A stretch of DNA of 64,000 bases, from contig NKYR01000001.1 in NCBI GenBank assembly GCA_003184365.1, forward strand, positions 434,001 through 498,000. The letters run 5' to 3'. How positions within the stretch are numbered: the first letter of the stretch is position 1; every line of letters starts with the position of its first letter. The notes under the pieces were generated by a model. The model was given only the letters and a program-made list of their open reading frames with translations, was not told the DNA's origin and made no database searches. The DNA comes from Evernia prunastri. Its lineage: Eukaryota > Ascomycota > Lecanoromycetes > Lecanorales > Parmeliaceae. The position numbers and the translations under genes were made by a program. This document shows positions 23,855-34,363 of this stretch, piece after piece.

Positions 23855-25510
23855 ATGGAGGCCGTTTCTCACAACCACACCCACTACCAGGCGCGTCTCG
23901 ACTATATCCAACGACTCCTAGTAGATCCTTTGGGTCTCTCTAGCAAGGTAGGCAAGCAGGCAAGCAAGCAAGCTGCAATTCTTATAGCCACATCATCTCC
24001 TTCTCGTAAGGATTTAAGATTGAGAGGAGCCTGAGGTTGAATATTAGCACTCGACTCTCTCCGCATCTTTTTCCACTGTCCCTTCCCCAGTCCAAGCTTC
24101 TCCACTTTCTATTAGCCAGGCCACCGTTTCTGAACCTCAATATCTGACAATGATGGCTTCTAAATAGGACATAGATCAGACAGAGATCACGCCGATACAA
24201 TACGAACCAGACTGCCCTTTCAAGTATAATAACTTCATCTACCGCCTCACGCTTCCTACCGAAATCTCAGGTGGCCTTGGAGATGCTGATCAAAGTCGCA
24301 AGCTCAAGCAGCCAGGCTGCGTCCCCATTCCAGCAGGTACCAGGGAGTTCATATTACGTCTCAGCAATCCCGACGCTGAGGGCATGCACCAGGAAACGCG
24401 AGTGCAGAACGAAGTCGGCATCCTTACTCTCGCCTCGGCTGCTCTCCGCCACATCAAGCCCAATGTAGTCCCCCACGTCTTCGGTTGGGGTGGCGCTAGT
24501 CGCGAGCATCTAGGCTGGATCCTAGAGGAACTGATGCCCGGCGTACCACTCGCTGAGACGTTCGGCAAAACCATGTCTCTTGACCAGAAGAAGGGGATCT
24601 TGGCGCAGATTGTGGGATTGCTGAAGGCGCTGCAGGATTACCCCCTTCCCGCGACTATCAAAGCCTGGGGAGGTGTGACGTTTGATGATAGCAGTGCCAT
24701 CGTCAGCGCGCCCATGACCAGCGTCGGTACCGGGCCGTGGCACTCTCTTGAAGACTCCTTCAGAGGCCGCCTGAAAGTAGCACTCACCAAGGCTGATAAA
24801 AACCCGAATCTACAGGGTTGGCGCGCCAACGGCGTCAGAGAGCGTGTTGATGCATTTATCGAGCATGGTTAGTCAGCACAATTATCTGATTTAGTGTCGA
24901 AGCAAGACAGGGCCATTATACACGCGGATTTCAGTAGGTTTCTTGATGTCTTATTTGCTTGGAATACTTGCTATCACTTCACCTTTCGCAACCTTAGCAC
25001 TGACACTGAGACGCAGCTACCGATAATATTCTCTGTGACCCTGCGACAGGCCGTATTACAGCGCTTCTCGACTACGACTTCGCCAGCATCCTACACCCTG
25101 CATACGAGTTCTTTCGCTCGTTTGCCGGCAACGGCGGCCAATTAACCGGCTGGTTGGGCGATACGAATCCCCACGAAAAGGAGGCAGCAGCGCTTCGGAA
25201 CGCCAAACTCACCGGCCAGTTCCCTTCGCCTCTTCCAGCTCCTGTAGGGTCCGACAATGGCCCAGGTGTTGATTGGGAACTCGCGCAGGCATGGGAGGAT
25301 GAGCTGCAGAAACTAGATGTGAAGCGGCCTAGCACGATTCAAGGGGTTGACAAGGTTGCGAATGTCGACGAGGTCTTGGGCTCTCTGTTACCCTGGAGAT
25401 TGACCAACGAGGACTTTTTGAGAATGAATCCGGATGAAGACGAAAGGATGGCGCTGAGACGCATGGGCGAGAGGCAGCTTGTGGGCTTGCTGGACCATAT
25501 GGGATTCTAG
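23855..25510 (+). CDS. Aminoglycoside phosphotransferase/choline-kinase-like protein, possibly interrupted
   Basis: Exons 23855-23947, 24168-24867, 24907-24933 and 25017-25510 (437 residues if all are spliced). The protein-kinase-like APH fold is indicated by EFILRLSNP (lobe 1 strand with lysine-equivalent), LGWILEELMPGVPL, the Brenner motif HADFTTDNIL formed across the 83-bp intron, and LLDYDFASILHPAYEFF with the metal-binding aspartate. Fungal proteins of this type are phosphotransferases of unknown substrate. The oddity is at 24867-24906: read straight through, the frame stays in register but meets a single TAG at 24870-24872. Removing a 39-bp GTTAGT...AAG intron (or a 27-bp one) restores the frame. 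Either the gene has a very short intron or it carries a nonsense mutation. The first intron (220 bp) is long and contains a run of GCAA repeats. Confidence 0.75.
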
Positions 25511-25666
25511 TCTGTAGTACTTCCGAGAGGAAAATGAAGGCGATGGGACAGTTTTCAAAGCCTTGTTGGGCTCAATTTCTATAGTCAGAAGGCAGTCTGG
25601 AAAGACGATTTGACTGGCTTCTTACCAAAGGCAAATGGTCAATGTCGGGCTCGGGTACCATTGGAG
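25511..25666. other. 3' flank of the phosphotransferase gene
   Basis: About 155 bp between the stop codon and the left end of the fold-back element. Nothing distinct is visible. Confidence 0.4.
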
Positions 25667-26215
25667 TACCCCTATATTCTTAATCCTTGAGAAACTAAGA
25701 AAAAAAATCGCGATTCTAGCACCCCCTCAAAATCAAAAATCGAAAATTCGATCTTTTGATATAGCTTCACAATCGTCTCTTATTAAAGTCTAAATCTTTC
25801 GCAATATCTAGTAGATATAGTATATAGCTAGATTCTATTTTCTGAGAACATTTGAATACCTCGTTGTGATGTGGAATAGAATAGTACTGAATTTTGCGAA
25901 ATTCTCTTGACAGCTCAAAATTCTTTTGACAGCTTCAAAAAAGTCTTGGCATATTTTGAAAAGCCGAGGTAACTTTTCAGCGCAATGTCAAATATATAGA
26001 TCAATGTTTTATCTACGTCTTGAAAGCCAGTTTTCTCCAATCTTCTAGTAGATCATAGCTTGATATAAAGAGTATAGATTATATAGATTTTAGACTGTAG
26101 ACAGTCGTGGTTGTGAAGTTATATCAAAGAATCGAAATTTTGGTTTTTGGTTTTTGGGGGGTGCTAAGAATCGCGATTTTTTCTTAGTTTCTCAAGGATT
26201 AAGAATATAGGGGTA
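25667..26215. mobile_element. MITE-like fold-back element with TA target duplication
   Basis: The ends are inverted copies: CCCCTATATTCTTAATCC from 25669 and its exact complement ending at 26213; the first 33 bases match perfectly. Similarity continues inward with small changes past GATTCTAGCACCCCC and TTTGATATAGCTTCACAA to more than 120 bp, so most of the 545-bp element can fold back on itself. The outermost bases are TA on both sides (25667-25668 and 26214-26215), the target duplication made by Tc1/mariner/pogo-type transposases. The interior is AT-rich and has no coding frame, so it is non-autonomous. It lies between the phosphotransferase 3' end and the secreted-protein gene at 26654, and contributes to that gene's upstream region. 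Confidence 0.9.
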
Positions 26216-26653
26216 AGTACCCGGCTTGTCCCGTCGCTACCCGGCACTACCTACCTTGGTAAAATGCCATCCTCGTAGCAACTATTATCGTTGCCTGCAA
26301 CAGAAGCTCTATCTACGCCAGGCAGGCATGATTACAGCGAATGGTCTTGTTGCAGAACGCTGATGAGCTACTTTAGACAGCAGAAGAAAGAGACGGTGCC
26401 ACGGTACTCGTACTCTAGTGCCAACAATCAGTCCTGCGCTACTCAGGCATATTTCTATGATATCATTGAGTTTCACCTTGATGAACAGCTTCTCTTGTAG
26501 CAAAAGATTAGATATTGGTAGGTGAGTCTTGTGTATATAATCATGGTATCTGCAATACTTTGTCTTCCTCCCTCACTCAATCCTTCAAGTCTTCTTCCCT
26601 GTTTCTGCACTGCTCCCTTTCCTTGTCGAACAAGTCCTTCCAAACTTCTCAAA
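26216..26653 (+). promoter_or_regulatory. Upstream region of the small secreted protein gene
   Basis: 438 bp between the fold-back element and the ATG at 26654. It ends in a pyrimidine-rich leader (CTTCCTCCCTCACTC, TTCTTCCCTG) typical of fungal 5' ends. Confidence 0.4.
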
Positions 26654-27175
26654 ATGTACTTCCCAATCCTCGCCCTCCTCTATCTCCTCATACCCTATGC
26701 CTCGACGGATGGCTGCCACAACCACCCCGACACTATCGGTTGCCCAACCACGATGGCAATCGACGTAATCAACTTCGCCATTCGGGATTTCTGCGCTACC
26801 AATTTCCATGCAACGGTGCCCTTCACCACACGTTCAATCAAAGTGGGCACAAGCTGGCCGGGCTTGGTCTACAGCCCGCAGGTCTACAACGACAGCTACG
26901 GGAACTTCGTGTCGCTGTGGGCCAATTTCCGCGTCGACCGAACTTCGAATGGAGATCCGTACATTCTCGACTACGACCTCTGCGTCTCTCTGCTGGAGCA
27001 AGCTAGCGTTGGCAATCAAACGAAGTTGCCCGGGGCCTGGGACTGCACGGGCATTACGGATAATAGAACGTATGGCGGGTGGGGCAATACGGATTTTGGA
27101 TCGGTCTTTGCGGAGCCCATCTGTCCGCCTGGTAGTCATTGTCTGCCGGATGGGCAGAGACACAAGGATTGCTGA
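26654..27175 (+). CDS. Small secreted cysteine-rich protein (effector candidate)
   Basis: A single-exon gene for 173 residues. The N-terminus MYFPILALLYLLIPYAS is a clear signal peptide. The mature part has eight cysteines (GCHNHP, IGCPTT, DFCATN, DLCVSL, WDCTGI, PICPPG, SHCLPD and a terminal KDC), enough for four disulfides, and two N-glycosylation sequons (NDS, NQT) plus NRT. I recognise no domain. Size, secretion signal and even cysteine number are what is generally seen in fungal effectors and other apoplastic proteins; the function is not known. The ATG at 26654 is chosen because it directly precedes the hydrophobic core; the longer in-frame upstream extension is Ser/Leu-rich leader-like sequence. 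The gene sits about 440 bp downstream of a MITE-like element. Confidence 0.75.
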   Translation: MYFPILALLYLLIPYASTDGCHNHPDTIGCPTTMAIDVINFAIRDFCATNFHATVPFTTRSIKVGTSWPGLVYSPQVYNDSYGNFVSLWANFRVDRTSNGDPYILDYDLCVSLLEQASVGNQTKLPGAWDCTGITDNRTYGGWGNTDFGSVFAEPICPPGSHCLPDGQRHKDC

Positions 27176-30100
27176 GTTGTCGGGGGGTTCCTCCACAGTG
27201 CGCAGGCTCCGGAATGCCGAATGTTCGGATCGAAGGGAGACAAGAAAAGGGGCTATGCCAACGATGCCCCCTAGACGTGGTGCTGACTGCATAAGTGGGA
27301 GCGAGGAGGGGATCCAGGTGCAGCTTCGAAGATACTCTCATTGAGTGTGGGCAGGCCTCCTTACCTCCTCTCATAGAATATGAACAACATTTCCAATTTG
27401 CCGTATGCTTGCACGAGCCAGTAAGAGCAGGAGTCGGAGCAAGAGCGCTGCTCTCAACCGGTTTCTTCTTGCAAAATTCTGACTCTTGATAATAAGCGCA
27501 TTGGGTTTCTACAGAGAAATGGTAGGAATTAGAATGCGAACCTAAGTTCAAATGAGAGGTATCGTGATGGAGAGTACAATCATCGAGCCTTTAAAGAATC
27601 CTATGATCAGTAACCCTCATCGGATACGCATTCTCAGAGTCTCGGAATTTATATCAAGTCCCAGACTCTTCTCGCATAGACTTGGTGCCCTCGTTGTGTC
27701 TCTTGAGATGAAGTCCGACCTAGAAGACAGACCTCAGGCACTCGAAGTTGCATGGAATACCTCAAATTCTCTATATACCGGTATCCTTGAAGCTTCAGCA
27801 ATACGGGCGAGCAACAGGAAGGCTTCAATTCCCTAAGGTACCTAGCCCCATAGTTTGGCGTAACCCTCCCCCCAGCTACGCCTCCAACGTAGTCGGATTC
27901 AGAAGCAAGACACCGCTATAGAAGAAGATTGAATCGCGTCGATCCTGCTTACATAGCTTCCACGGCGGTCTGATGATCACAATGAATGAGTGAAGGGCAC
28001 ATGTCTCATGGCTTTAACAATCAGCTCTTTCGAGAAGAATTTTTTCACGGCACGACTACAAAGGATAATACCAAGAAACGACTATGCCAAAACTCACACC
28101 ATCCGAAGCGTTAATGTTGCCAAAATGATTGGCCAGTCCGGACCCTACCTGAGCACCGCCTATTGAGAAGACCAAGTCACACAAGGCTGACATCGCGCAG
28201 ACATGGCTGCTCCGATGTAGCACTCTCAAGACTCGGTGCCCATTTGATTCTCTCACACTCACTACATTCAACAGACCTTGTCATTCGCGATGGTAGCAGT
28301 GAACCACAGCCACGAACGGAGGATAGGTGGGATTGAGTATGCTGCAGACGTCGATGCGGTCCTGAGAGCTATCTTGCCTTGGCATCTTCTTAGCGACCCA
28401 ATTATGGTGGGGATGCAATCAATGCGAGGAAGTGAAGATGAGGTACGAGAATGATGGTGGGAAGCAGCTAATGAATATGCTCGATCGATTGGGGGCCTCT
28501 GAGAGTGAGATGCATGCAGCCAGGGCCAGTCAAACTCGAACGTGGGATGGGTACCGTACTTCAGCGGAGAAGCAGGTCGTGAAAGATGAAAAATCTCTGC
28601 TCAACAGGGATCTGGAGCTAGCTATTTCTTGCCTCCCTTAAGGTAGGGTAAATGGTTTCATCTGCAGCGATCTGGAGGGGTCTAAAGTACATATGCACGA
28701 AAGCACACGGGTTCTGCAGCAATGTCAATCTTCTGTCGCAATTAATTATGTAGCTAGCACTACGAATCTCATCTCGTATAAAAGGGGCTAAGGTATGACT
28801 TGCGTCTTGCTGAGCGCAACACGGGGAGACAATAATAATACGTTGAGATATTTTGTAGAATTATGTGTAGAATTATTTGTAAGAGCAAGAGATTATAAAG
28901 TATTTGGATTTGATTAATTGATTATTCAAAGGACTTCATTCGGAAGGTATTAAAGCTCCGAACTTCTGATTATTGCTTTGACTGGCGACTGGGAGGGCGA
29001 GGAGAAGCTTGGTTATTACATTACATCAGTATCAAGTAGTATCTATCCAACCATTTCCATGAAAATAAATATTCCCATCAATCATTGCATGCAAGTCATG
29101 CAAACCTTCCAAGTATCTAGGACAGATCTGTGGCTTATTGATGATCTTGTAGGTGCATGCTTCTAGGTTGCGGTATCTTAAAATTCCAGTGGCTTTTCTT
29201 CTTTTTTCTTCAACAGTACCTTGGATTTGACATCGGCAGTGGCTGCAGCCTTTCCCGTACACGTACTCCGAATGTGGGAGCTTCGGGCATTATTTGCACG
29301 CGGCGTCGATCCATCTACAAAGGGCATGCTGGGGGAAGCGAGAGACCTACTCTAGAACAATGAAGAAACATCGTGGTTGACACGAACCGATGGATATTCG
29401 ATCTTGTGAACCCTACCTTTATTTTGATGGCATTTGAATATTTATTGAAATATTTGATTTGATAGGTAGGTAGGTACTGATGTCAGATGCTAGTCGCATT
29501 ATGCATACAAATTTGTGTATTAAGGTTCAAGTGAAGCTTTGCAATAGAGTGTAATAATGTCTTGGTGTCTGATAATGATTTGATTGAATTGACATTTGGG
29601 TCACTCCTCGCTAAACTTTAATAGCCACTTTTCAGGAGATCAACCTGCATATCACTCCTATCAAATATTATTCTCATGTCTCTAGCATTAATGTATTATG
29701 TATGCCCCTCCGCTCTCTTCATCATTGGGGGATGCAAATTACAAGGGTATTCCTCAGTCTCTGACCAATCCCCCCCCCCCAGTTGTTCTGCACAGGAGGG
29801 GAGGTTGAGATGCTGGGGGACAGAGGAGATGACGGTAGATGGATGGGTTTTGAAAAGTAAAGCACACACTATGGCTCAATTTATCCTACAATGTCCTGTT
29901 ATTCTTGATCTTTCCTCCACTATCATCATAGTAATATGTCCTATGTTTTAATGCGTGTGTATCAGGCGCCAAGATTCGGAGAGTAAAAGAGCTCGTGTGG
30001 AGCTGCCCTGGACAGCCACATTTCGGCTGGCTCTCATTCTTACGTCAAGAATATATGCCTTTCTACATTTTGGCTTGACTTCCTTGCTTCTTCTTCGGCT

Positions 30101-31002
30101 CAGCTCGTGTGCGAACATGTCCGATCCTCCTATCTGCAGCTACCTATCCCCCACCTTCGGTCCCCGCTCGGTCACCGCCAAGAATGTACTCTACCAGTAG
30201 TACATAGACCATACACCATACACCCCTATATCCTCCACCTTGCCTGCCTCCTACTATCTTTTCTTCTTTCCACTTTCACACTTCTTCCACTCTATTAATT
30301 TACCAGCTTTGGCAGGAGCATCAGCCTTGATCTTTAAGAATCCTGGAGTAACGGGCATCACACACCAGTGTGCAACATCAAAAGCCTCGAAGCGCAAGAA
30401 GACCACCGCTTGCCTATCCAACAAAATGTTCCTACTCGATCGCATCCGCAGGGCTTTTGAAGAGCGTGGTGGTCTGTCGCGATACCATGTCACCCTGTTT
30501 CGCCAAAGACTTCATCCTGAGCCCAAAGCCCTCTCGGCGACGAAACACCCATATTCAGTCCTCAATTAGCTCAGAGGCTCTCGCCACCATTCCACCTGGT
30601 ATTCGAACATGTTTCGATTCTAGGATAAGCTCCATTTGAACGGATATATCTATCTTCGAAGACCACGAAGACCATAGGAATTTCATGCACATGGGCATGC
30701 TCCAGGCTATACACAACGATGTTCGGAAGTTGGCCCCATGAATCGACCCAACCTAGGTATCAACTACCTATTGATTTCGTCAGGTGGGACCGAGGTTCGC
30801 AAGGAGGCTCCTTCCGATGACGGGACAATTACCACTCTCTGCAATATGAGGCCACGTAAAAGCTGAGAGCCTTGAACGCCGGGTAAGGGAAGTGAACGAG
30901 AACGAGTACCCGGGGCGGGGAAACACCCCCACCTGTGGAGCACATGCGAATATCAAGCTCTTGAATGACCGACTATACCCACTTTTCAGCAGTTGACATC
31001 CA
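27176..31002. other. Gene-poor, partly AT-rich region
   Basis: 3.8 kb without a confident gene. 28750-29700 is AT-rich, with a TATAAAAG box at about 28776 followed by GA-rich sequence that could be an LTR remnant, though I could not find a matching second copy. A C-homopolymer occurs near 29770-29780. Pyrimidine-rich leader-like DNA lies at 30240-30300. One small open frame (30427-30569) is listed separately with low confidence. Other short frames resemble nothing. Confidence 0.5.
30427..30569 (+). CDS. Hypothetical short protein (weak)
   Basis: A 47-codon frame with an ATG in good context (CAAAATGT) follows a C/T-rich leader at 30240-30300. The peptide starts MFLLDRIRRAFEERGG and is basic, with an amphipathic helix look. 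There is no family match, and an overlapping frame of similar length exists, so it may be chance or an upstream part of an untranslated transcript. Confidence 0.22.
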
Positions 31003-32331
31003 ATGCCTAAACATCTCACGCTCGCGGTCTCCCAATCGCGCACCTTGCCAACAACAGCAGCCACTCTCTCCTCCCTCTCAGAAACAGCCCACCGCGCTGC
31101 TCAAGCAGGCGTCCACCTTCTTCTGTTCCCCGAAGCCTACCTCGGCGGGTATCCTCGCACCTGTTCGTTCGGCGCCTCCGTAGGATCTCGCACTGACGCT
31201 GGTCGTGAGCAGTTCCTACACTACTTCCATTCCGCTGTTGACCTGGGAGACACCCCTCGAGGCGCGGGGCAGGACTGGGTAGACAGGAAGCTAGATGTGG
31301 CCAAGGGGAAGGAGTTTAGAGGAGATGGGACACGGGAAACCCTGGAGCAGGTAGCCAGGGACACAGGAGTCTTCCTGGTCGTCGGGCTTGTCGAAAGATC
31401 TGGTGGAAGTCTATACTGCGGTGTTGTCTACGTCTGTCCGAGACAAGGCTGCTTAGGCAAACGAAGAAAGGTCATGCCCACGGGCAGTGAAAGACTGATC
31501 TGGGCGCAAGGATCTCCGTCTACCCTGAGAGCCATTACGACGGATATCGAAGGCGTGAAGCTCACCCTTGCGGCGGCAATCTGTTGGGAGAATTACATGC
31601 CCTTACTGAGATTCTCCCTCTACTCGCAGAACGTCAACCTCTACCTCGCCCCTACTGCTGATGCCAGGGTGACATGGTTGCCCTTAATGCAAACGATTGC
31701 ATGTGAGGGAAGAGCGGTTGTACTGAGTGCGAATCAATGCGTTACGAGGAGAAATCTACCGAAGTGGGTTGTAGGAGAGGATGACGGTCAAGACAATGAC
31801 CAGTCGAAAAGTTCAGCCCCTGCTCCGACAGATGATAGAAACAAACGGCGTAGTTCTGTTGTCACCAAGACGGAAGACAATCATGAGATTACATGGCCTG
31901 CTCCCGATTCGAGGCGGTCCTCGAAAGCCACACCAAAGACCACCAATGGCACATCACCACTCCAACTTAGCACGATCCCAGCAGACGACGAAGCCGTCCA
32001 GGAAGAGACGGCCGATAACCACGTTCTTGCCCTTCCATCCCCTAACGTTCCCAAACACCAGTCATCCACTTCCACCACCACCACCACCACCCAAGGAAAA
32101 AACACAGATAACGACTTCGTCTCCCGCGGTGGCTCTTGCATCATCTCTCCCACCGGTTCCATCCTCGCCGGACCACTCTGGGACGTTGAAGACGGGGGAC
32201 TGTTGACGGCGACTATCGACTTCGAAGACTGCGAGCGGGGAAGATTGGATCTGGACGTCGCTGGGAGCTACGGCAGGAACGACAGCTTCGAGCTCAGAGT
32301 TGCGGGACTGGACATCAGTCCGCCGCCTTGA
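31003..32331 (+). CDS. Nitrilase-family carbon-nitrogen hydrolase with a long internal insertion
   Basis: A single exon of 442 residues. The nitrilase Glu-Lys-Cys triad is present: E44 in LLFPEAYLGGYP, K156 in KRRKVMPTGSERL, and C194 in AAAICWENYMPL. These features place it with true nitrilases (nitrile to acid plus ammonia, or cyanide/cyanoalanine-type substrates) rather than with amidases. Between NQCVTRRNLPKW (about 244-255) and RGGSCIISPTGSILAGP (about 375-391), where family members usually have a short loop, there are about 115 residues rich in Ser, Thr, Asp and Pro with a run of threonines. The frame stays open, so this is a real low-complexity insertion or an unspliced intron-like segment; I see no convincing intron borders. 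Neighbours give no pathway clue. Substrate is unknown. Confidence 0.88.
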   Translation: MPKHLTLAVSQSRTLPTTAATLSSLSETAHRAAQAGVHLLLFPEAYLGGYPRTCSFGASVGSRTDAGREQFLHYFHSAVDLGDTPRGAGQDWVDRKLDVAKGKEFRGDGTRETLEQVARDTGVFLVVGLVERSGGSLYCGVVYVCPRQGCLGKRRKVMPTGSERLIWAQGSPSTLRAITTDIEGVKLTLAAAICWENYMPLLRFSLYSQNVNLYLAPTADARVTWLPLMQTIACEGRAVVLSANQCVTRRNLPKWVVGEDDGQDNDQSKSSAPAPTDDRNKRRSSVVTKTEDNHEITWPAPDSRRSSKATPKTTNGTSPLQLSTIPADDEAVQEETADNHVLALPSPNVPKHQSSTSTTTTTTQGKNTDNDFVSRGGSCIISPTGSILAGPLWDVEDGGLLTATIDFEDCERGRLDLDVAGSYGRNDSFELRVAGLDISPPP

Positions 32332-32840
32332 CGCACCGACGCCTTTGGGCCATGTGAGGACTGAGTTTGGGTGTACAGTTGCTGAGGCGGCTTTGACATG
32401 AGTGTAAATTCATTGTTAAAAGAGGGTACAACAGTAGCGATAGATAACTGCGATTTCAACAACGACTGCAAAACTACATGATGAGAAATATTTCGTGTGA
32501 TAAAATTATCACATTCAGCAGCAATGTCATGCATTTTCTTAGCACTACAAATCTCATCCAAAAGGCCATCAGCCCCCAACTACAATGTTCCATCGCCAAT
32601 CCATCTCCTCAACAAGCTGTTATCGTGGCCCCGTTCTTTTCCATTCCCGACACGCCTGTGATGGTCACTCGGCGCCGTCGACATGTCTGATGTAGCAACC
32701 GAGTTTTGCGCCAAGGTCATGCATACCCCTTATGTTTTCGCGCCGGGTCCGAGAAGGCACGTAGAAAGAAGCCTGGACTAGATGCCCGGGCCCTGAAAGC
32801 TGGAAGGCTGGCCGAGGTTCCGGCATCAGAAGGGGATGTG
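32332..32840. other. 3' flank of the nitrilase gene
   Basis: About 510 bp up to the left inverted repeat of the next element. It holds a short palindrome GTGATAAAATTATCAC near 32496 and nothing else recognisable. Confidence 0.45.
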
Positions 32841-33119
32841 TACGTAGGGGTATTTTTATTAAACCAATGAAATTTCTTTTAAGATGAGTAGATGATCTGA
32901 AGTCACACATTCCTGCTACTCTTCTCACCCCTCGCGACTCTCGGTTCAACTTGATTTGTTAGAAATGGTGTAAAAGACTCGGATGACAATAAAATAACCA
33001 TCATTCAGAAGAAAAGCGTCTCGACCAAGGCAAACACACTTCTGCAACGCATCTTTCACTTCCCTGACTAGATCTCACGACCGTCCCGTCCCTCCGGCTC
33101 TGATCGCCTGGCCCGCTCT

Positions 33120-34133
33120 GACACCAGGCCCAGCTCCCCCCACGGTGGTGAACGTTCCTGACATGACATCCCAGCTTGTCCTTCTGCGCGAACCCGCCAC
33201 GGCTGTACTTACACCCAAACCACCGGAACACCTGAACCTGCGGATCTGGTTCGTTGCAATGCTTGGAGCCGTAAATGCCGCGTCAGATCGCCCCCACCGC
33301 TTCGTCACATACCGGCAGTGCCTCTTCGAGGCAAACGAATCGTCCCCTGTGGCCGAAAATGGGACTCCCTCGTGCCGTGAGCAGCGCAATGGTGTAGCGG
33401 TTTCGCCCGTGGCGCCGTTCGAGACCTCGGGCCATTCCAGCCGCAAGGTCGGCAGGACGGCAGGAGTATTTGGTCTCGAGGCACCGGAGTCGGCGCTTGG
33501 GGCTTTGGGTTGTTGGGAAGGAATTTGGTGTGCAGGCCGAGACCGACGGGGCAGGAACATGTGCGAGCGGAGCCCGCCGGAGACGATGGGCATCACTCCT
33601 CGATCTTTCATGGGGAACAGCCGGGCGTTCCGATACAGGTTATTCACCGACATTGACGGGCTTCGTCTCCCACACGGCGGCACCCATAGCAGGGTCCGCC
33701 GCAGGTAGGTCGGGATGACTCGAGGTGTATTCAGCAACCGGGAAACCGGGCGTCGCGCTAGCGTCGCCGACGCTATTGTGCACGCCCGACTGCTGGCGAA
33801 ACCAGGCTGGCATGTCATGCATCGTCGCCGGATACGGTACAGGACCACCACACCGCATCTGAAGGGCTGAGGAGGGAAGGGGAGTCCAAGGCCAAGGTGG
33901 GACCGATCTTGACCGAAGGGTTTGGTGCCCCGAAGGCGGGCCCTTGGGCTTGCCAAAAACCAGGCAAATAGGTTTGCCGACTGAACGCCCCTGGGTCAGC
34001 CAGTGAAAAAATGGAGAGAGAGAGCCTACGCAGCCTCTGCGTCTCCGCCCTGTAAGCCGAAGGCGGTCGAATTGACTTCGGAGAGGACCTCGGGGTCCAG
34101 AAAGCCGTTCCAGCTAGCGGTGGTGTTGCCCAT
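33120..34133 (-). pseudogene. Decayed C2H2 zinc-finger gene, paralogue of the 56.7-59.3 kb pair
   Basis: The first exon (34133-34030, starting MGNTTASWNGF) is intact and ends in a GTAGG donor; the 49-bp intron has the CACTGGCTGAC branch region seen in the two intact paralogues. After the acceptor at 33980 the frame runs to an early stop near 33830. Family-like sequence then continues in other frames. In the finger region the matches to the paralogues are spread over three frames: SPIFGHRGRFVCLE, then RHCRYVTKRWG, then DLTRHL, then CNEPDPQVQVFRWFGCKY and GGFAQKDKLGCHVRNVH. At least three frameshifts and an internal stop are needed, and the first cysteine of the last finger is replaced (FRWFGC versus FKCPILDC). 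A 293-codon open frame across this locus mixes these frames and is not a real product. The coding capacity is lost. Confidence 0.75.
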
Positions 34134-34330
34134 TTCGATGGGTTAGCGAGCGCCTTGCTGGAGATGAGAGGCGGAAGGGCGTTGGATGCGCTGGCAAAGC
34201 CCGATCTTGGACGAGGCTGAGAGAAATAGGTTGTGAATGATAGCTCGAGGAGTGGGGGCTAGAGGACAAGCTGGGCGCGCAGAGACTGAGAAAACAGCCG
34301 GGGGATACGTTTCTTAAGTAGATCTTGCAG

Positions 34331-34363
34331 CGTAGGCTTCACGTAGGCTTCACGTAGGCTTCA
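34331..34363 (+). repeat. Three tandem copies of CGTAGGCTTCA
   Basis: Three perfect head-to-tail 11-bp units, inside the right part of the inverted-repeat-bounded segment. Simple repeat. Confidence 0.8.

Noticed and set aside
24868..24894. 27-bp intron in the phosphotransferase gene
   Set aside because: Too short for any known fungal spliceosomal intron; the 39-bp alternative or a real stop is more plausible.
33075..33956. 293-codon open frame on the minus strand
   Set aside because: It mixes frames of a decayed zinc-finger gene; only fragments match the paralogues and the finger residues are out of register.
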